The notes: generated by a model not told the origin, from the letters alone. A stretch of DNA of 64,000 nucleotides from an uncultured Lachnospiraceae bacterium (GCA_910577675.1 CAJTOR010000016.1:1-64000), one strand, 5' to 3'; counted from the first letter of the stretch, positions 45,327-54,786 are shown. A program made the numbers and translations.

Positions 45327-46034
45327 ATGAAACCGGAAAAACGGAATTCTTCATTTCGCATTTTAATGCTGATCACCAACCCACAACTTGCCAAAAAGGC
45401 TGCCAATCTTTTTGCTGACAGTGCCATGCCAATGCATTACAAACTCCATGCAATGGGGACGGCATCCAGTGAGATGATGGATATTCTTGGGCTTGGGAGC
45501 ATTGGCAAACATCTTTTAGTCAGCATCCTGCCGAAACCTTTTGCCGACGAAATGCTGCGCAAACTGCGCAAAGCATTAAAAATCGGAACCCCGGATAGTG
45601 GAATCGCATTTACAATGCCGCTATCCGGGGCAAACAATTATATTGTCCGGATGCTTGAGCAGATTGGCGGGAAGGAAAAAGAGACTGCGGAAAGAAAGGA
45701 AAAAACAACAATGGCAGAATTAAAACATGTGATGATCGCTTCGATCGTAAACCAGGGATACAGCGAGGAAGTCATGAACGCGGCGAGAGCCGCCGGCGCG
45801 GCGGGCGGCTCCGTCCTTCACAGCAGGCTTGTCGAAAATGAGCAGGCAACGGAATTCTGGGGGCTTAGTGTGCAGGAGGAAAAGGAAATCATCCTGATTC
45901 TTGCCAACGCGGAAAATAAGCTTGCCATCATGCAGGCAATCAGCGATTCCTGCGGGATACGCAGCGACGCAAAGGGAATTGTTGTTTCCCTGCCGATCGA
46001 CGCGGTGATCGGGTTAAACGATGAGGAAATCTGA
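45327..46034 (+). CDS. tandem double PII-like signalling protein
   Basis: 235 aa made of two PII-superfamily-like domains: residues about 8-112 (FRILMLITNPQLAKKAANLF ... SGANNYIVRMLE) and 129-235 (HVMIASIVNQGYSEEVMNAA ... IVVSLPIDAVIGL), joined by a charged linker. PII proteins are normally single-domain trimers that bind ATP/ADP and gate transporters, so a covalent double domain paired with DUF1538 is informative. The uridylylated Tyr loop of GlnB is absent. Same operon as DUF1538, convergent with the AraC-like gene. Confidence 0.75.
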   Translation: MKPEKRNSSFRILMLITNPQLAKKAANLFADSAMPMHYKLHAMGTASSEMMDILGLGSIGKHLLVSILPKPFADEMLRKLRKALKIGTPDSGIAFTMPLSGANNYIVRMLEQIGGKEKETAERKEKTTMAELKHVMIASIVNQGYSEEVMNAARAAGAAGGSVLHSRLVENEQATEFWGLSVQEEKEIILILANAENKLAIMQAISDSCGIRSDAKGIVVSLPIDAVIGLNDEEI

Positions 46035-46045
46035 AACCGCAGCTT

Positions 46046-46843
46046 TTACAGGACATCACTTTGGGGTGAATGGCCGAAGTATTTGACATACGCGCGGTAA
46101 AACGCCGAATAATCCCCAAAACCGCAACTCTCCGCCGCACTCTGCGCCTTAGCCCCGGCACGCATTTTCTCCCGCGCCGCGCTGAGGCGCTTTGCGGTAA
46201 TATATTCCCAGGGGGCTGCCCCGGTTGCCTGCTTAAATATTTTCCCAAATTGCGAAGCGCTTAGCAAAAACTGCTTTGCAAGGGCAGGCACGGACAGCTC
46301 GGTGTACAGATGCGCATTCACATAGGCAACCATCTGTTCCGCCAGGCTTTCCGGGGGACGGTATTTTGCTGCCCCGCGGCGTATATAAGCCTCATACAGG
46401 CATTCCAACAGGAAAAACAGGTACGATGAAACCCTGATTCTTCTTCCATATTCATCGGGCACTTCCTCATATATGGCGCGGAAAATCCTCTCCGTTGGCA
46501 CGGCGGGAAGCTCCGAGGGAAGATACAGATTCCCCCTGCCCGCCGGGCGGTCAAAAAACGGTTTGAGCAGACGGTGCTCGGGGTCAACCGCGTCCACCGC
46601 GGCAACGGAAAAATTCAGCACAAAGCGCTCATAACGGCTGCCCTCCAAAATCCTTGTCCGGTGCGATTCGAGCGGGCTCATAATCATCAGACTTCCCGGC
46701 TCTAACGGATAGCGCGCTCCCTCAACCAGATATTCCACCCTCCCCGCCACAAAATAGAAAATTTCAACTTTGTGCCTTTGCTGATGAGGCGGGCAGCAGA
46801 TTATCGGAACAGATTGCCGCAATGAAAGAAAATCAGATCCCAT
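46046..46843 (-). pseudogene. AraC-family regulator, 5' end lost at a deletion junction
   Basis: From HKVEIFYFVAGRVEYLVEG (cupin domain) to the double HTH (LYTELSVPALAKQFLLSASQFGKIF ... ESCGFGDYSAFYRAYVKYFG) the protein is a normal AraC/XylS regulator. Everything upstream of the His at about 46772 is the antisense of the divergent isomerase gene, so the first 20 or so native residues and the promoter are missing. Translation might use ATG/GTG codons inside the isomerase sequence. Its original target was probably the sugar cluster now broken downstream. Confidence 0.65.
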
Positions 46844-47580
46844 ACCTTGAGATCCGCGGCGTGGACGGCGTAAACATTGCCGACCTTACAAAAGAAAAGG
46901 CGCGGGAAATCCGGCAGCGGCTTGATGCGGAAGGGTTTTCTGTCTGGTCGCTCGGCTCACCTTACGGCAAAATCTCCATCACGGAGGATTTCGCACCACA
47001 CCTTGATTTGTTTAAGCGCGGTCTGGAACTTGCGGATATCCTTAATGCAAAGCATATCCGCCTGTTTAGCTTCTATGTCCCTGCGGGGGAGGCATCCGCT
47101 TACCGGAACGCGGTGATGGAGCGCCTTTTTGCATTCCTTGATGCGGCAGCGGGAAGCGGCATCCTGCTCTGCCATGAAAACGAAAAGGGAATCTACGGCG
47201 ATACCGCGCCGCGCTGTGCCGAGATCCACCGGGAATTTCCGGATATCAGGGCAGTCTTTGACCCCGCCAATTTCGTCCAGTGCGGCCAGGATACCAAAGA
47301 GGCATGGGAACTGCTCTCCCCTTATGTGGAATACATGCATATCAAGGACGCGTTAGCGGACGGCTTTGTTGTCCCGGCAGGAAAAGGAATCGGCAATATC
47401 CCGTTCCTTCTTTCTAATTACCGTGGCAAGGTGCTGACACTTGAGCCGCATCTGTCCGTATTTTCCGGATTTGAGAAACTGGAAGGGGAGCAGGCAAGCA
47501 AGATGGGAAAATATACCTACCCATCCTCCCGCGCGGCATTTGATGCAGCGGCAGAGGCGCTGCGGGAATGTATAAAATAA
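46768..47580 (+). pseudogene. sugar phosphate isomerase/epimerase, 5' end lost
   Basis: Homology to xylose-isomerase-like TIM-barrel epimerases begins at LCAFADEAGSRLSEQIAAMK (46768) and continues intact to the end (VDGVNIADL, LLCHENEKGIYGD, AVFDPANFVQCG, YMHIKDA). These retain the metal-site Glu, Asp, His pattern. The initiating Met and about five residues of the first strand are missing; the frame upstream is AraC antisense sequence. An ATG at 46822 would give a 252 aa protein lacking the first beta strand. The reaction is unknown. Confidence 0.65.
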
Positions 47581-47596
47581 AATCTGTGAAAGTTTA

Positions 47597-47731
47597 AGGA
47601 AATTATATCCCTGTGCTGCTAATGCAGCTTGTCCGATGGGGCTTGCACCCCAACTGACACAAAGAATCCTTCTTACCCGCCGCTTTCTTTTTTCAACTTG
47701 GAATCGGAAGACTTCTTTGATAGGTCGAATC
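47597..47731 (+). repeat. dispersed structured repeat, copy A (full)
   Basis: Starts aaggaaattatatccctgtg, contains hairpins GCTGC-N4-GCAGC and TGGGG-N6-CCCCA, and ends near gacttctttgataggt. About 135 bp. It lies between the truncated isomerase and the oxidoreductase pseudogene. Confidence 0.75.
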
Positions 47732-47795
47732 TGTATAATAATACAGCAAAAATGGTAAAGAAACCGCACGGAATCAGAAAGAGAGGTGTATCATC

Positions 47796-48412
47796 ATGGA
47801 AAAACTACGTCTTGGGATCATCGGTATGGGAAATATGGGAAGCGGTCATCTGCAAAATATTTTGGACGGGCATTGCCCAAACATCACCGTGACAGCGTTT
47901 GCCGATATCAACCCGGAAAAACGAAAACGCGCGAAGGAAAAACTCTCCTCCGCCGCATGCTTTGATAATGCCTGTGCAATGCTTGACAGCGGTTTGGTGG
48001 ATGCTGCATTGGTTGCTGTCCCGCACTACGACCATCCAACCTGCGCGCTCGAATGTTTTAAGCGCGGCATCCATGTCATAATCGAAAAACCTGCGGGTGT
48101 TTATGTAAGGCAGGTTCGCGAGATGAACGAGGCTGCAAAAAAATCCGGCGTTGTCTTCGCGACCATGTTTAACCAGCGCACCAACCCACTTTTTATCCGG
48201 GCAAAGGAAATGTTAAACCACTTTGCGGATGCCATTTTAAATGGTGGCAAGCTGGTTGCCGACGGTGAGGAGGGCATCCGCTCCCTCTCCATATCAAACG
48301 CGCCTACCTCTCGGCATGGACCAATGACTGGGTGAAACTTCCGGGCGACGAAGCGCTGTTTGAGAAATATTTGAAGGAACTGTGCGCGAAAGAAGAACGT
48401 AAAAAAAAATAA
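47796..48412 (+). pseudogene. Gfo/Idh/MocA oxidoreductase with internal deletion and frameshift
   Basis: The N-terminal Rossmann half is intact (LRLGIIGMGNMGSGHL, GIHVIIEKPAGV), with RBS AGAGAGGTG. After NQRTNPLFIRAKEM the sequence jumps to the family's C-terminal end (LNHFADAILNGGKLVADGEE, GIRSLSISN), losing about 180 residues. A 1-nt shift near 48300 moves the true end (YLSAWTNDWVKLPGDEALFE) into another frame that ends at 48412. Not functional. Likely substrate class was a sugar or inositol derivative, judging from the neighbours. Confidence 0.8.
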
Positions 48413-48497
48413 GTACCGGGAACTCCGACACTTTAGGCTTGTTAAGGGCACGTTGGCAGGTGCGGTGGTAGGTAGAGTGACCGGGCAATGTAAGGGC

Positions 48498-48598
48498 GGG
48501 AGCTGCTGCAAAATGGCATATTCACACAATACACAATTTGAATATCTAAGATATCTTTATTGTAGATTATGCAATATCCAAATTTTGCAACAGCCCCC
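48498..48598. mobile_element. MITE-like palindromic element
   Basis: Terminal inverted repeats GGGAGCTGCTGCAAAAT (48498-48514) and ATTTTGCAACAGCCCCC (48582-48598) extend inward imperfectly over most of the 100 bp. The ends resemble those of IS6/IS1182-type elements (GG.CTGTTGCAAA). No transposase is present and no clear target duplication is visible. The rest of 48413-48736 is empty. Confidence 0.55.
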
Positions 48599-48736
48599 TC
48601 CCTAATACAATGTATCGTATCAAAAATATTGCATTCCCTCAAAGGGAATAAAAAAACTGCAGCGAATCTTTTGCCCCTTTATAATATTTTTATCAATCTT
48701 CGTGAAGCGGTCCCAAAACCATATCTTTTCATAGCT

Positions 48737-49693
48737 TCACATCTGGATATTGCGGAATAGTTCGAGCACCCTCTCCTGCGCTCTGGCCATCTCCTCCTCC
48801 CCACCCTTAAAATTTTCCATATCCTCGCAGATAAATACCAGTACACGGTCGGCAAGATTTGCAAAAAATTTCGTTACCACCGCACCGGATGCGCCGCAAA
48901 GTGCCGCGGTCAATGTCGCGTTATCAAGATTTTTAAGCAGAACCTGAACCTCGAAATCCCCCGCCCCGATAAGTTCCTCAAGAAGGGCTGTCTTCTGTGT
49001 GGCAACCGTCTTTTCCCGGTATTTTGCAAGCAGTTCCTCCCGCTTCAATTCCCGGTTTAATATCAGATGTCCCCCGCCGATTTTCTCGCGGTACCCAACC
49101 CCGATATAGGAAGCCATAAGCTCCACAATCAGTTCCTTCCTCTCGCCGGACACGATCATGCCGAGCACCTCGGCGATCATCCTGCCCTCCGCCTGTTCCA
49201 TAGCAGGAAGCGTCGCCGCATAATTATTTAACAGCCCCACAATCTGCCCCGGTACAAGCTTCTCCATCATCGCATTCAGGAAATAACCCACGGCAAATTT
49301 GAGAAAGCTGCATTCCCCCCGGTACTGCTTCATTTCTTCTTCCATCGAAAGCAGCCCCTTCTGCCTGCTGACCTCGGAGAGCAATAGCAGTTCCTCCGCC
49401 GTTTCCGCCATGCGAATGCGGTTTTTATCGTACTTTCCCGCGCGCTCCAATTCCTTTGTCGTGCGTCCTAAAAGCTCATCAACGCTGCAATCAAAGAAAT
49501 CCGCCAGCGCACAGAGCATCTCTATATTCGGGTTTGCCAGGTTGCGCTCCCATTTTGATACTGCCGCCGGGCTGACGCAGAGCACGCCTGCAAGCTGTTC
49601 CTGTGTCATCTCCTTTGCCATGCGCAGGGAATAAATCTTACCGCCCATTGCAACCGTGCGGTTTTCGGTATGTTCTTCCGGTTGATATTCCAT
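48737..49693 (-). CDS. XRE-type HTH protein fused to a FliG C-terminal-like domain
   Basis: 318 aa. HTH at residues 15-75 (KIYSLRMAKEMTQEQLAGVL, SPAAVSKWERN). A middle helical region follows. The C-terminal 75 residues (LLKNLDNATLTAALCGASGA ... KFFANLADRVLVFICEDMEN ... AQERVLELFRNI) align along their whole length with the FliG C-terminal core (LLxxxD...ALKGA...KF..NMS.RA...L..D). No flagellar gene is nearby. Whether the FliG fold senses a protein partner or just mediates assembly is unknown. GGAGG precedes ATG 49693. Confidence 0.75.
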   Translation of the reverse strand: MEYQPEEHTENRTVAMGGKIYSLRMAKEMTQEQLAGVLCVSPAAVSKWERNLANPNIEMLCALADFFDCSVDELLGRTTKELERAGKYDKNRIRMAETAEELLLLSEVSRQKGLLSMEEEMKQYRGECSFLKFAVGYFLNAMMEKLVPGQIVGLLNNYAATLPAMEQAEGRMIAEVLGMIVSGERKELIVELMASYIGVGYREKIGGGHLILNRELKREELLAKYREKTVATQKTALLEELIGAGDFEVQVLLKNLDNATLTAALCGASGAVVTKFFANLADRVLVFICEDMENFKGGEEEMARAQERVLELFRNIQM

Positions 49694-49972
49694 GTTATCC
49701 TCCTTGACTGTCCTTGCCAGACCGCGCCGCGTCCGGTAGGTAGTGTGCGCACCATAGGACTACCTGCCTGACGCAGGGCGGTACATTTTAAATGTTTATC
49801 TCAGCCTGCTACTATCATAGCAGACCGCGCATGGATAAGTCAAAGGATAAACTGTCGTATTTCTTTCCCCGTGGTAGAGAAGACGGCTATCAAGCACCCA
49901 TTCCGGATCCGGACAGCCTCCGGGCGCTTTTTACTGTTATAAGCCGGAAACTGCCACGTAGGTCAAAAAAGG

Positions 49973-52900
49973 TCAAAAAGGCTCCACATAAAAATCTTTC
50001 ACATACACCTTCCCATTTTCGTCCCAGTCAAACAGTACACACGCAAACCCGATCTGCCCGTACCCCGCCCTTGGCAGAAGGTACTCTTTTGCAAGCAGGT
50101 ATTCCTTTCCGTCCTCCGGGACGGTTTCAAAGCCCGCATAACCGTAGCCTGCCCCGCCAAACGGCTCTTTCCCGTCCCGCCAGCCCGGCAGCTCTTCATC
50201 CAGAAAAGGGGCATACTCCCGGCTGCCTGTTATCGTAAAGTACACTTCCCTTCCGTCCTGCTCCAATACCGCACGGCATTTTTTTCTTTCTTCCGTTTCA
50301 TAGACGGAAGCACCGAAGCCGCCCCGGTACGTAAACTGACCGTTCCAGTCTTCCGGAAGCGGAAACTCCAAAAGCTTTCCTTCACGGTACTGCAACATCC
50401 GGTGGATGACATTTCCTCCCCTGCCAATGCTGCCGGTATCCCCGCTCAAGATAAGCTCCGCAAACCCGTCATGGTTAAAATCGCCCGCCACCACGGACAA
50501 TCCAATAAGGGACTCCTCCGAAATCCTCTCTTTATAAAAACTTTCCCCATTCATACAGCCATAAAATATGCTATCCCAGATGGTCCACGGGCGGTCGGTC
50601 AATTCCGTTCTTTTTGTCATAACAAAAAAGCAGTCCTTACTCCCGTTATTGTCAAAATCCCCGATGCAGACATCTGCAAGAGAATCACCGGATTCCACCC
50701 GAAAACCGTCCCGCACAAAGGTTTCATACCACGCCATCGCTTCCGCTTCATCCCAAAAGCCATTCCCTGCCGTTTTCTGTTTCCACTGTTCAAGGAATGC
50801 CTCCGCCGCCTGCTGATCCCCGGTTTCTTGATCGGAAACAGGGGACATCTGCGGCAGGACGAATGAAAACCCGGCATAAGACTGCTCCAAATTTTGATAC
50901 CAATCCCCGCTGTTAAACTCTTCATCCACAGGAATCCAGTGAATTGATATCATTCCTCTTACCCTGTCCGGGAATGCCACATCCGCCGCCCCTTCATACT
51001 CCGCCCCGCTCGTCACCGCCACCCGGTCCAATTCCCCGGAACGATATGTGGTGGTCTTTGTAAAACCGTCATATTCTGCCTCACGCGATGCCAATACCTG
51101 CTCTGTCAGATGGCCGTCCCCAAAGCTTAACATCCATTTGCTTTCGTAAACATACCCCGCGTCCCCCCTCACGATGTCCGGATAAATAAAACAGGTTTTT
51201 CCGTCCGTCAGATCCAGATACACCGGCGCGAACCCCCGAATGATATCCGGGCAGGAAGCATATTCCCCGGACAATGTCCGGGTACAGGCAACCAGAGAGT
51301 TTTTGTCCTCTGATACTTCGTAAATGCAGGAATTAGTATAGCTCCCGCTCCCCCCGTAATAAGCGGCAACCAACTCAAGCCGCCCGTTTCGGTCCAGGTC
51401 GGTAATGGCATACCACGTCAGATCCGTTCCGGTATCCGTCAGTTCCCACATCGGTCTTTCACTTAGGATCAGGTTTAACTGATCCTCCAAGTCCTTCCCG
51501 CTTTTTTTCCATCCGCCCGCCGAAATAAATTCTGCCATCTTTTCAGGGTTTGCCTTTGTTTTGGAATTGTCCTTATCCGTTGCCTTATCCGAAGAAACCT
51601 CCACTACCGAAAAGCTTTGGTAGGATGTTTCCAACTGCTCATACCATAAACTTCTTACATCGTCCTTTTGCTCTGGCGCAACAAACCACAGAAAATATGC
51701 CATTCCCTTCTCCCAGCCCTCAAACACTTGATCCGCTGCGTCCTGATACTCCTGTTCATTTGTCACACGCAGCCCGTTTTCGCCTCCGTAAGCCACAACC
51801 GGCGCACCGTCTATATATTCCGTGATACGGTAAGCCAGTGTGGTTTCTAAAACCTGCCCTTCCTTTAATTCCAGACTCTTTTTGCCCTCGTAGTAATACG
51901 CTGCCCCATTGCGGATCAGGTCGTCAAACACATAGCGATACACATTTTCCTTACTGTTGTAATAGACGGGTGCAACACCCCAAATAATATCCGCCTGGGA
52001 ATCCCCCTCAGGAACCGTTTGCTTATAATGCACCAGTGAATTCCCGTCCGCAGACACCTCATAAATATCTGCATAAGTGTAATGTCCGGTTCCCTGGCAG
52101 GAAGCAGCGATGATCTCAAGTCTTCCGTTGCCATTTAAATCCGTCACGGTATACTTTGTTCCTTCCGCCACAAAATCCGTCCGTTCCCAGACTTCTTTCT
52201 GGTCTAAAATAAGGTTTAGCTGGTTTTCCAGATATTTTCCGCTTGCCTTCTTTCCCATATTCCCGTCTTCCCATGACCCGGTTTTTGTGGTCTGGAAATC
52301 GGAGAACGGAACATACTCCGGCACTATGCGGTATTCCTCGTAAGCTCTTATGACCGCTTGTGCATCTTCTTCCTCCGCTTCCATCCGGCTGCCCCAAACT
52401 GCATCCTCCCCGGACGCACTCTCCTCCGGATGCTCCGGATCAGCCAAGTCGCCATATATAATGGTCTCACCCGAACCATCATAAACAATGGTCTGAACCG
52501 GAAAAAGTTTTCCTTCCCGTACCACATTGCAGCTCCACTTGCCGTCGGATGCACTTGAGGAACCTTCATTTATAATAATATAACTGCCACCCTCCCGGCA
52601 AAGATAATAGCGGTTGCGCTCCATCCCTGTAAAAACCTGCTTCGGCACGCCGCCCTCCATGCAATACAGCTCAAAAACCTGCTGCCTGATAAAATCATCG
52701 CCCCCGATTGCCCCTATCAGCAGTTCCTCGATTCCATCACCGTCCAAATCCAAAAATGCATATCCGATTTTATCCAATGTATCCTCACCGTAGCAATACG
52801 CGGCGATGGAGCTAAAACCTTCCTCGACAAGCTTTCCCGGCTTCCACTCTTCTTTTAACGCAGTGTGGTATGAAGTAAGAACGGAAGCATACTTCTCCGC

Positions 52901-54343
52901 CACATCCTTCCCGCCGGAATCCTCCTTCCCGGAAAGTCCGTTCCCGCCCTCCGGTGTATTTTGTTCACCGGAATTTCCCTTTCCTGTCAGATTTTTTCCG
53001 TCCGGGCTATTTTCCCCCTCCGGTGCGCCTGCGCCGTCCGGCTCCGTCTGCCCCTCCGGATTTCCACCTGCCGCCGATGTATCCACACTGCCCAGATTTA
53101 ATCCGCACCCGACTGCCGTTACCAACAGCAGCAGCAAAACAGCAAGCCAATTCTTTGGCTTTCGATATGATAATATATTTTTCACTCTACTCTTCACCTC
53201 ATTCCCACCAAATGCCGCAAACAGACCGATTCCATTTGCCCCCTGCGCCATGCATAACAATGCAGCCGAATACTCCTTTTTAATCTCCGCACCCATCTGT
53301 TCCACAACCCACTCATCGCAGGACATCTCCATATCTTCGCACATTTTTTTAAATGCCAGCCAGACCAGCGGATGGAACCAGTAAATACTTACTAAAAATA
53401 ACCCCATCGCCTTGATAAAGGGGTCCTTCCTGCGGATATGTACGCGCTCATGACAAAGCACATATTCCCGCACCGTCCCCGTAAGACCTGTGGCAAGGTA
53501 AATGACCGGGCGGAAAATCCCGTCAACAAAAGATGCTGCTACCTGGCTGGTTTCATACACGCCTTCTTCCACATATACTGCGCCGAGCAGTCTTTTTTTA
53601 AAACGGTGCAGTGTACACGCCCACACAGCCCAGAAGACTAAGATTCCGGAAATCCAAATACCACAGAGTACTCGGAGCAACCCTGTATAACGAAATAGAT
53701 TACCCGGTTCGCCCATTGATTTTTGGTAATTTTTTACAGTTTCATTTTCTTCTGGTTCCAGGTTACTTCCAAATGGGATGTTCATATCAGTATTTTGCCC
53801 TGCGCCAATCATCTGACCGCTTTGTATTTTCTCCCCGCCATGCTCTTTCCCATTCCCTTGACTACTCTGTATTTTCTCCCCGTCCTGCCCTCCTTTAATC
53901 CCCGGACTGCTTTGCACATTCCCCACAGTCTTTCCTCCGGTATTATAACCATCCTGTTCGTTCCCTTCGCCGCCACTCTGGCCGGTGTTCAAATCACCCC
54001 CGTATATTCCCCCGTCACTTTGGGATGGCACACTTTCAGGCTCCCAATTTACATCCGTTCCCTTCCCGGCATTAAAAATCCCGGAACCTGCGCTCTCTTC
54101 CCCTATGTCGTTCTCGTTCACCGAAACATTCACATGCGCATACAGGGACAGGGCATCCGGAACCAGGCTGAACGGGCTTTTTATCATAACCGGGCAGACC
54201 AGACGGAGCAGTACGGCACTCCATAGCAGATAGCTGTATCGCTTAGGAAACCGGCGCAACAACATTCGGACTAACAAGACAATCAAAACTGCATAGCCCG
54301 AAACAAGTCCCATCCTCAAAACTGTTAAAAACAATCTAATCAT
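49973..54343 (-). CDS. giant BlaR1-type M56 receptor with FG-GAP/DxDxDG repeat ectodomain
   Basis: 1456 aa. BlaR1-like membrane part: helices at about 10-30 and 35-60, a 160 aa Gly/Gln-rich loop with repeated GEKIQS units, a third helix, then the M56 zinc protease core with HERVH (zinc His pair) and DMEMSCDEWVVEQMG. A fourth helix leads to an extracellular region of about 1000 aa. Instead of a penicillin-binding domain this has several Asp-box/FG-GAP-like calcium motifs: DLDGDGIEEL, DLNGNGRLEI, DLDRNGRLEL, DFDNNGSKD, DFNHDGFAEL. The adjacent BlaI-type repressor is the expected proteolysis target. ATG 54343 follows GGGGGTG. The inducer is unknown. Confidence 0.85.
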   Translation of the reverse strand: MIRLFLTVLRMGLVSGYAVLIVLLVRMLLRRFPKRYSYLLWSAVLLRLVCPVMIKSPFSLVPDALSLYAHVNVSVNENDIGEESAGSGIFNAGKGTDVNWEPESVPSQSDGGIYGGDLNTGQSGGEGNEQDGYNTGGKTVGNVQSSPGIKGGQDGEKIQSSQGNGKEHGGEKIQSGQMIGAGQNTDMNIPFGSNLEPEENETVKNYQKSMGEPGNLFRYTGLLRVLCGIWISGILVFWAVWACTLHRFKKRLLGAVYVEEGVYETSQVAASFVDGIFRPVIYLATGLTGTVREYVLCHERVHIRRKDPFIKAMGLFLVSIYWFHPLVWLAFKKMCEDMEMSCDEWVVEQMGAEIKKEYSAALLCMAQGANGIGLFAAFGGNEVKSRVKNILSYRKPKNWLAVLLLLLVTAVGCGLNLGSVDTSAAGGNPEGQTEPDGAGAPEGENSPDGKNLTGKGNSGEQNTPEGGNGLSGKEDSGGKDVAEKYASVLTSYHTALKEEWKPGKLVEEGFSSIAAYCYGEDTLDKIGYAFLDLDGDGIEELLIGAIGGDDFIRQQVFELYCMEGGVPKQVFTGMERNRYYLCREGGSYIIINEGSSSASDGKWSCNVVREGKLFPVQTIVYDGSGETIIYGDLADPEHPEESASGEDAVWGSRMEAEEEDAQAVIRAYEEYRIVPEYVPFSDFQTTKTGSWEDGNMGKKASGKYLENQLNLILDQKEVWERTDFVAEGTKYTVTDLNGNGRLEIIAASCQGTGHYTYADIYEVSADGNSLVHYKQTVPEGDSQADIIWGVAPVYYNSKENVYRYVFDDLIRNGAAYYYEGKKSLELKEGQVLETTLAYRITEYIDGAPVVAYGGENGLRVTNEQEYQDAADQVFEGWEKGMAYFLWFVAPEQKDDVRSLWYEQLETSYQSFSVVEVSSDKATDKDNSKTKANPEKMAEFISAGGWKKSGKDLEDQLNLILSERPMWELTDTGTDLTWYAITDLDRNGRLELVAAYYGGSGSYTNSCIYEVSEDKNSLVACTRTLSGEYASCPDIIRGFAPVYLDLTDGKTCFIYPDIVRGDAGYVYESKWMLSFGDGHLTEQVLASREAEYDGFTKTTTYRSGELDRVAVTSGAEYEGAADVAFPDRVRGMISIHWIPVDEEFNSGDWYQNLEQSYAGFSFVLPQMSPVSDQETGDQQAAEAFLEQWKQKTAGNGFWDEAEAMAWYETFVRDGFRVESGDSLADVCIGDFDNNGSKDCFFVMTKRTELTDRPWTIWDSIFYGCMNGESFYKERISEESLIGLSVVAGDFNHDGFAELILSGDTGSIGRGGNVIHRMLQYREGKLLEFPLPEDWNGQFTYRGGFGASVYETEERKKCRAVLEQDGREVYFTITGSREYAPFLDEELPGWRDGKEPFGGAGYGYAGFETVPEDGKEYLLAKEYLLPRAGYGQIGFACVLFDWDENGKVYVKDFYVEPF

Positions 54344-54411
54344 TTTCACACCCCCATATGGTCAGCAACCAGAGATTCCCACATGCAGACAAGATCATTC
54401 CCCCATCTCCA

Positions 54412-54786
54412 TCACTCCTCATAATTGTCAATCATCTGCCGGATTTCGTCCACCTGCTGCTTTGAAAGCTTTTTGCGGCTCATAAAAGCAGCAATCATCT
54501 TTGGCAGGGAACCGTCATAAGTTTCTTTTACAAATTGCTCTCCCATGCCGTGGTCATAACTCTCCCTGTCAATCTTGGCACTCACCTTAGAATCCCTGTT
54601 TTCAAACAGACCCTGCCCGCAAAGTTTCTTTAAGAAAGTATAAGTAGTTGATTTTTTCCAGCCAAAACGCTCCTCGCAGAGTTTCACCAATTCCCCGGAA
54701 CCCAATGGTTCATTCTCCCAGACCACATCGGCAAATCTGCGCTCCGCCTCGGTCATCCGATACCATTCCCTCTTTTCCTGTGCCAT
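54412..54786 (-). CDS. BlaI/MecI/CopY-family repressor
   Basis: 124 aa. Winged helix MTEAERRFADVVWENEPLGSGEL then WKKSTTYTFLKKLCGQGLFE, and the C-terminal dimerisation helix (LSKQQVDEIRQMIDNYEE). It acts with the M56 receptor downstream: signal leads to cleavage and derepression. ATG 54786 follows AAAGGAG; the earlier in-frame start lacks one. No beta-lactamase gene is in the window. Confidence 0.9.
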   Translation of the reverse strand: MAQEKREWYRMTEAERRFADVVWENEPLGSGELVKLCEERFGWKKSTTYTFLKKLCGQGLFENRDSKVSAKIDRESYDHGMGEQFVKETYDGSLPKMIAAFMSRKKLSKQQVDEIRQMIDNYEE

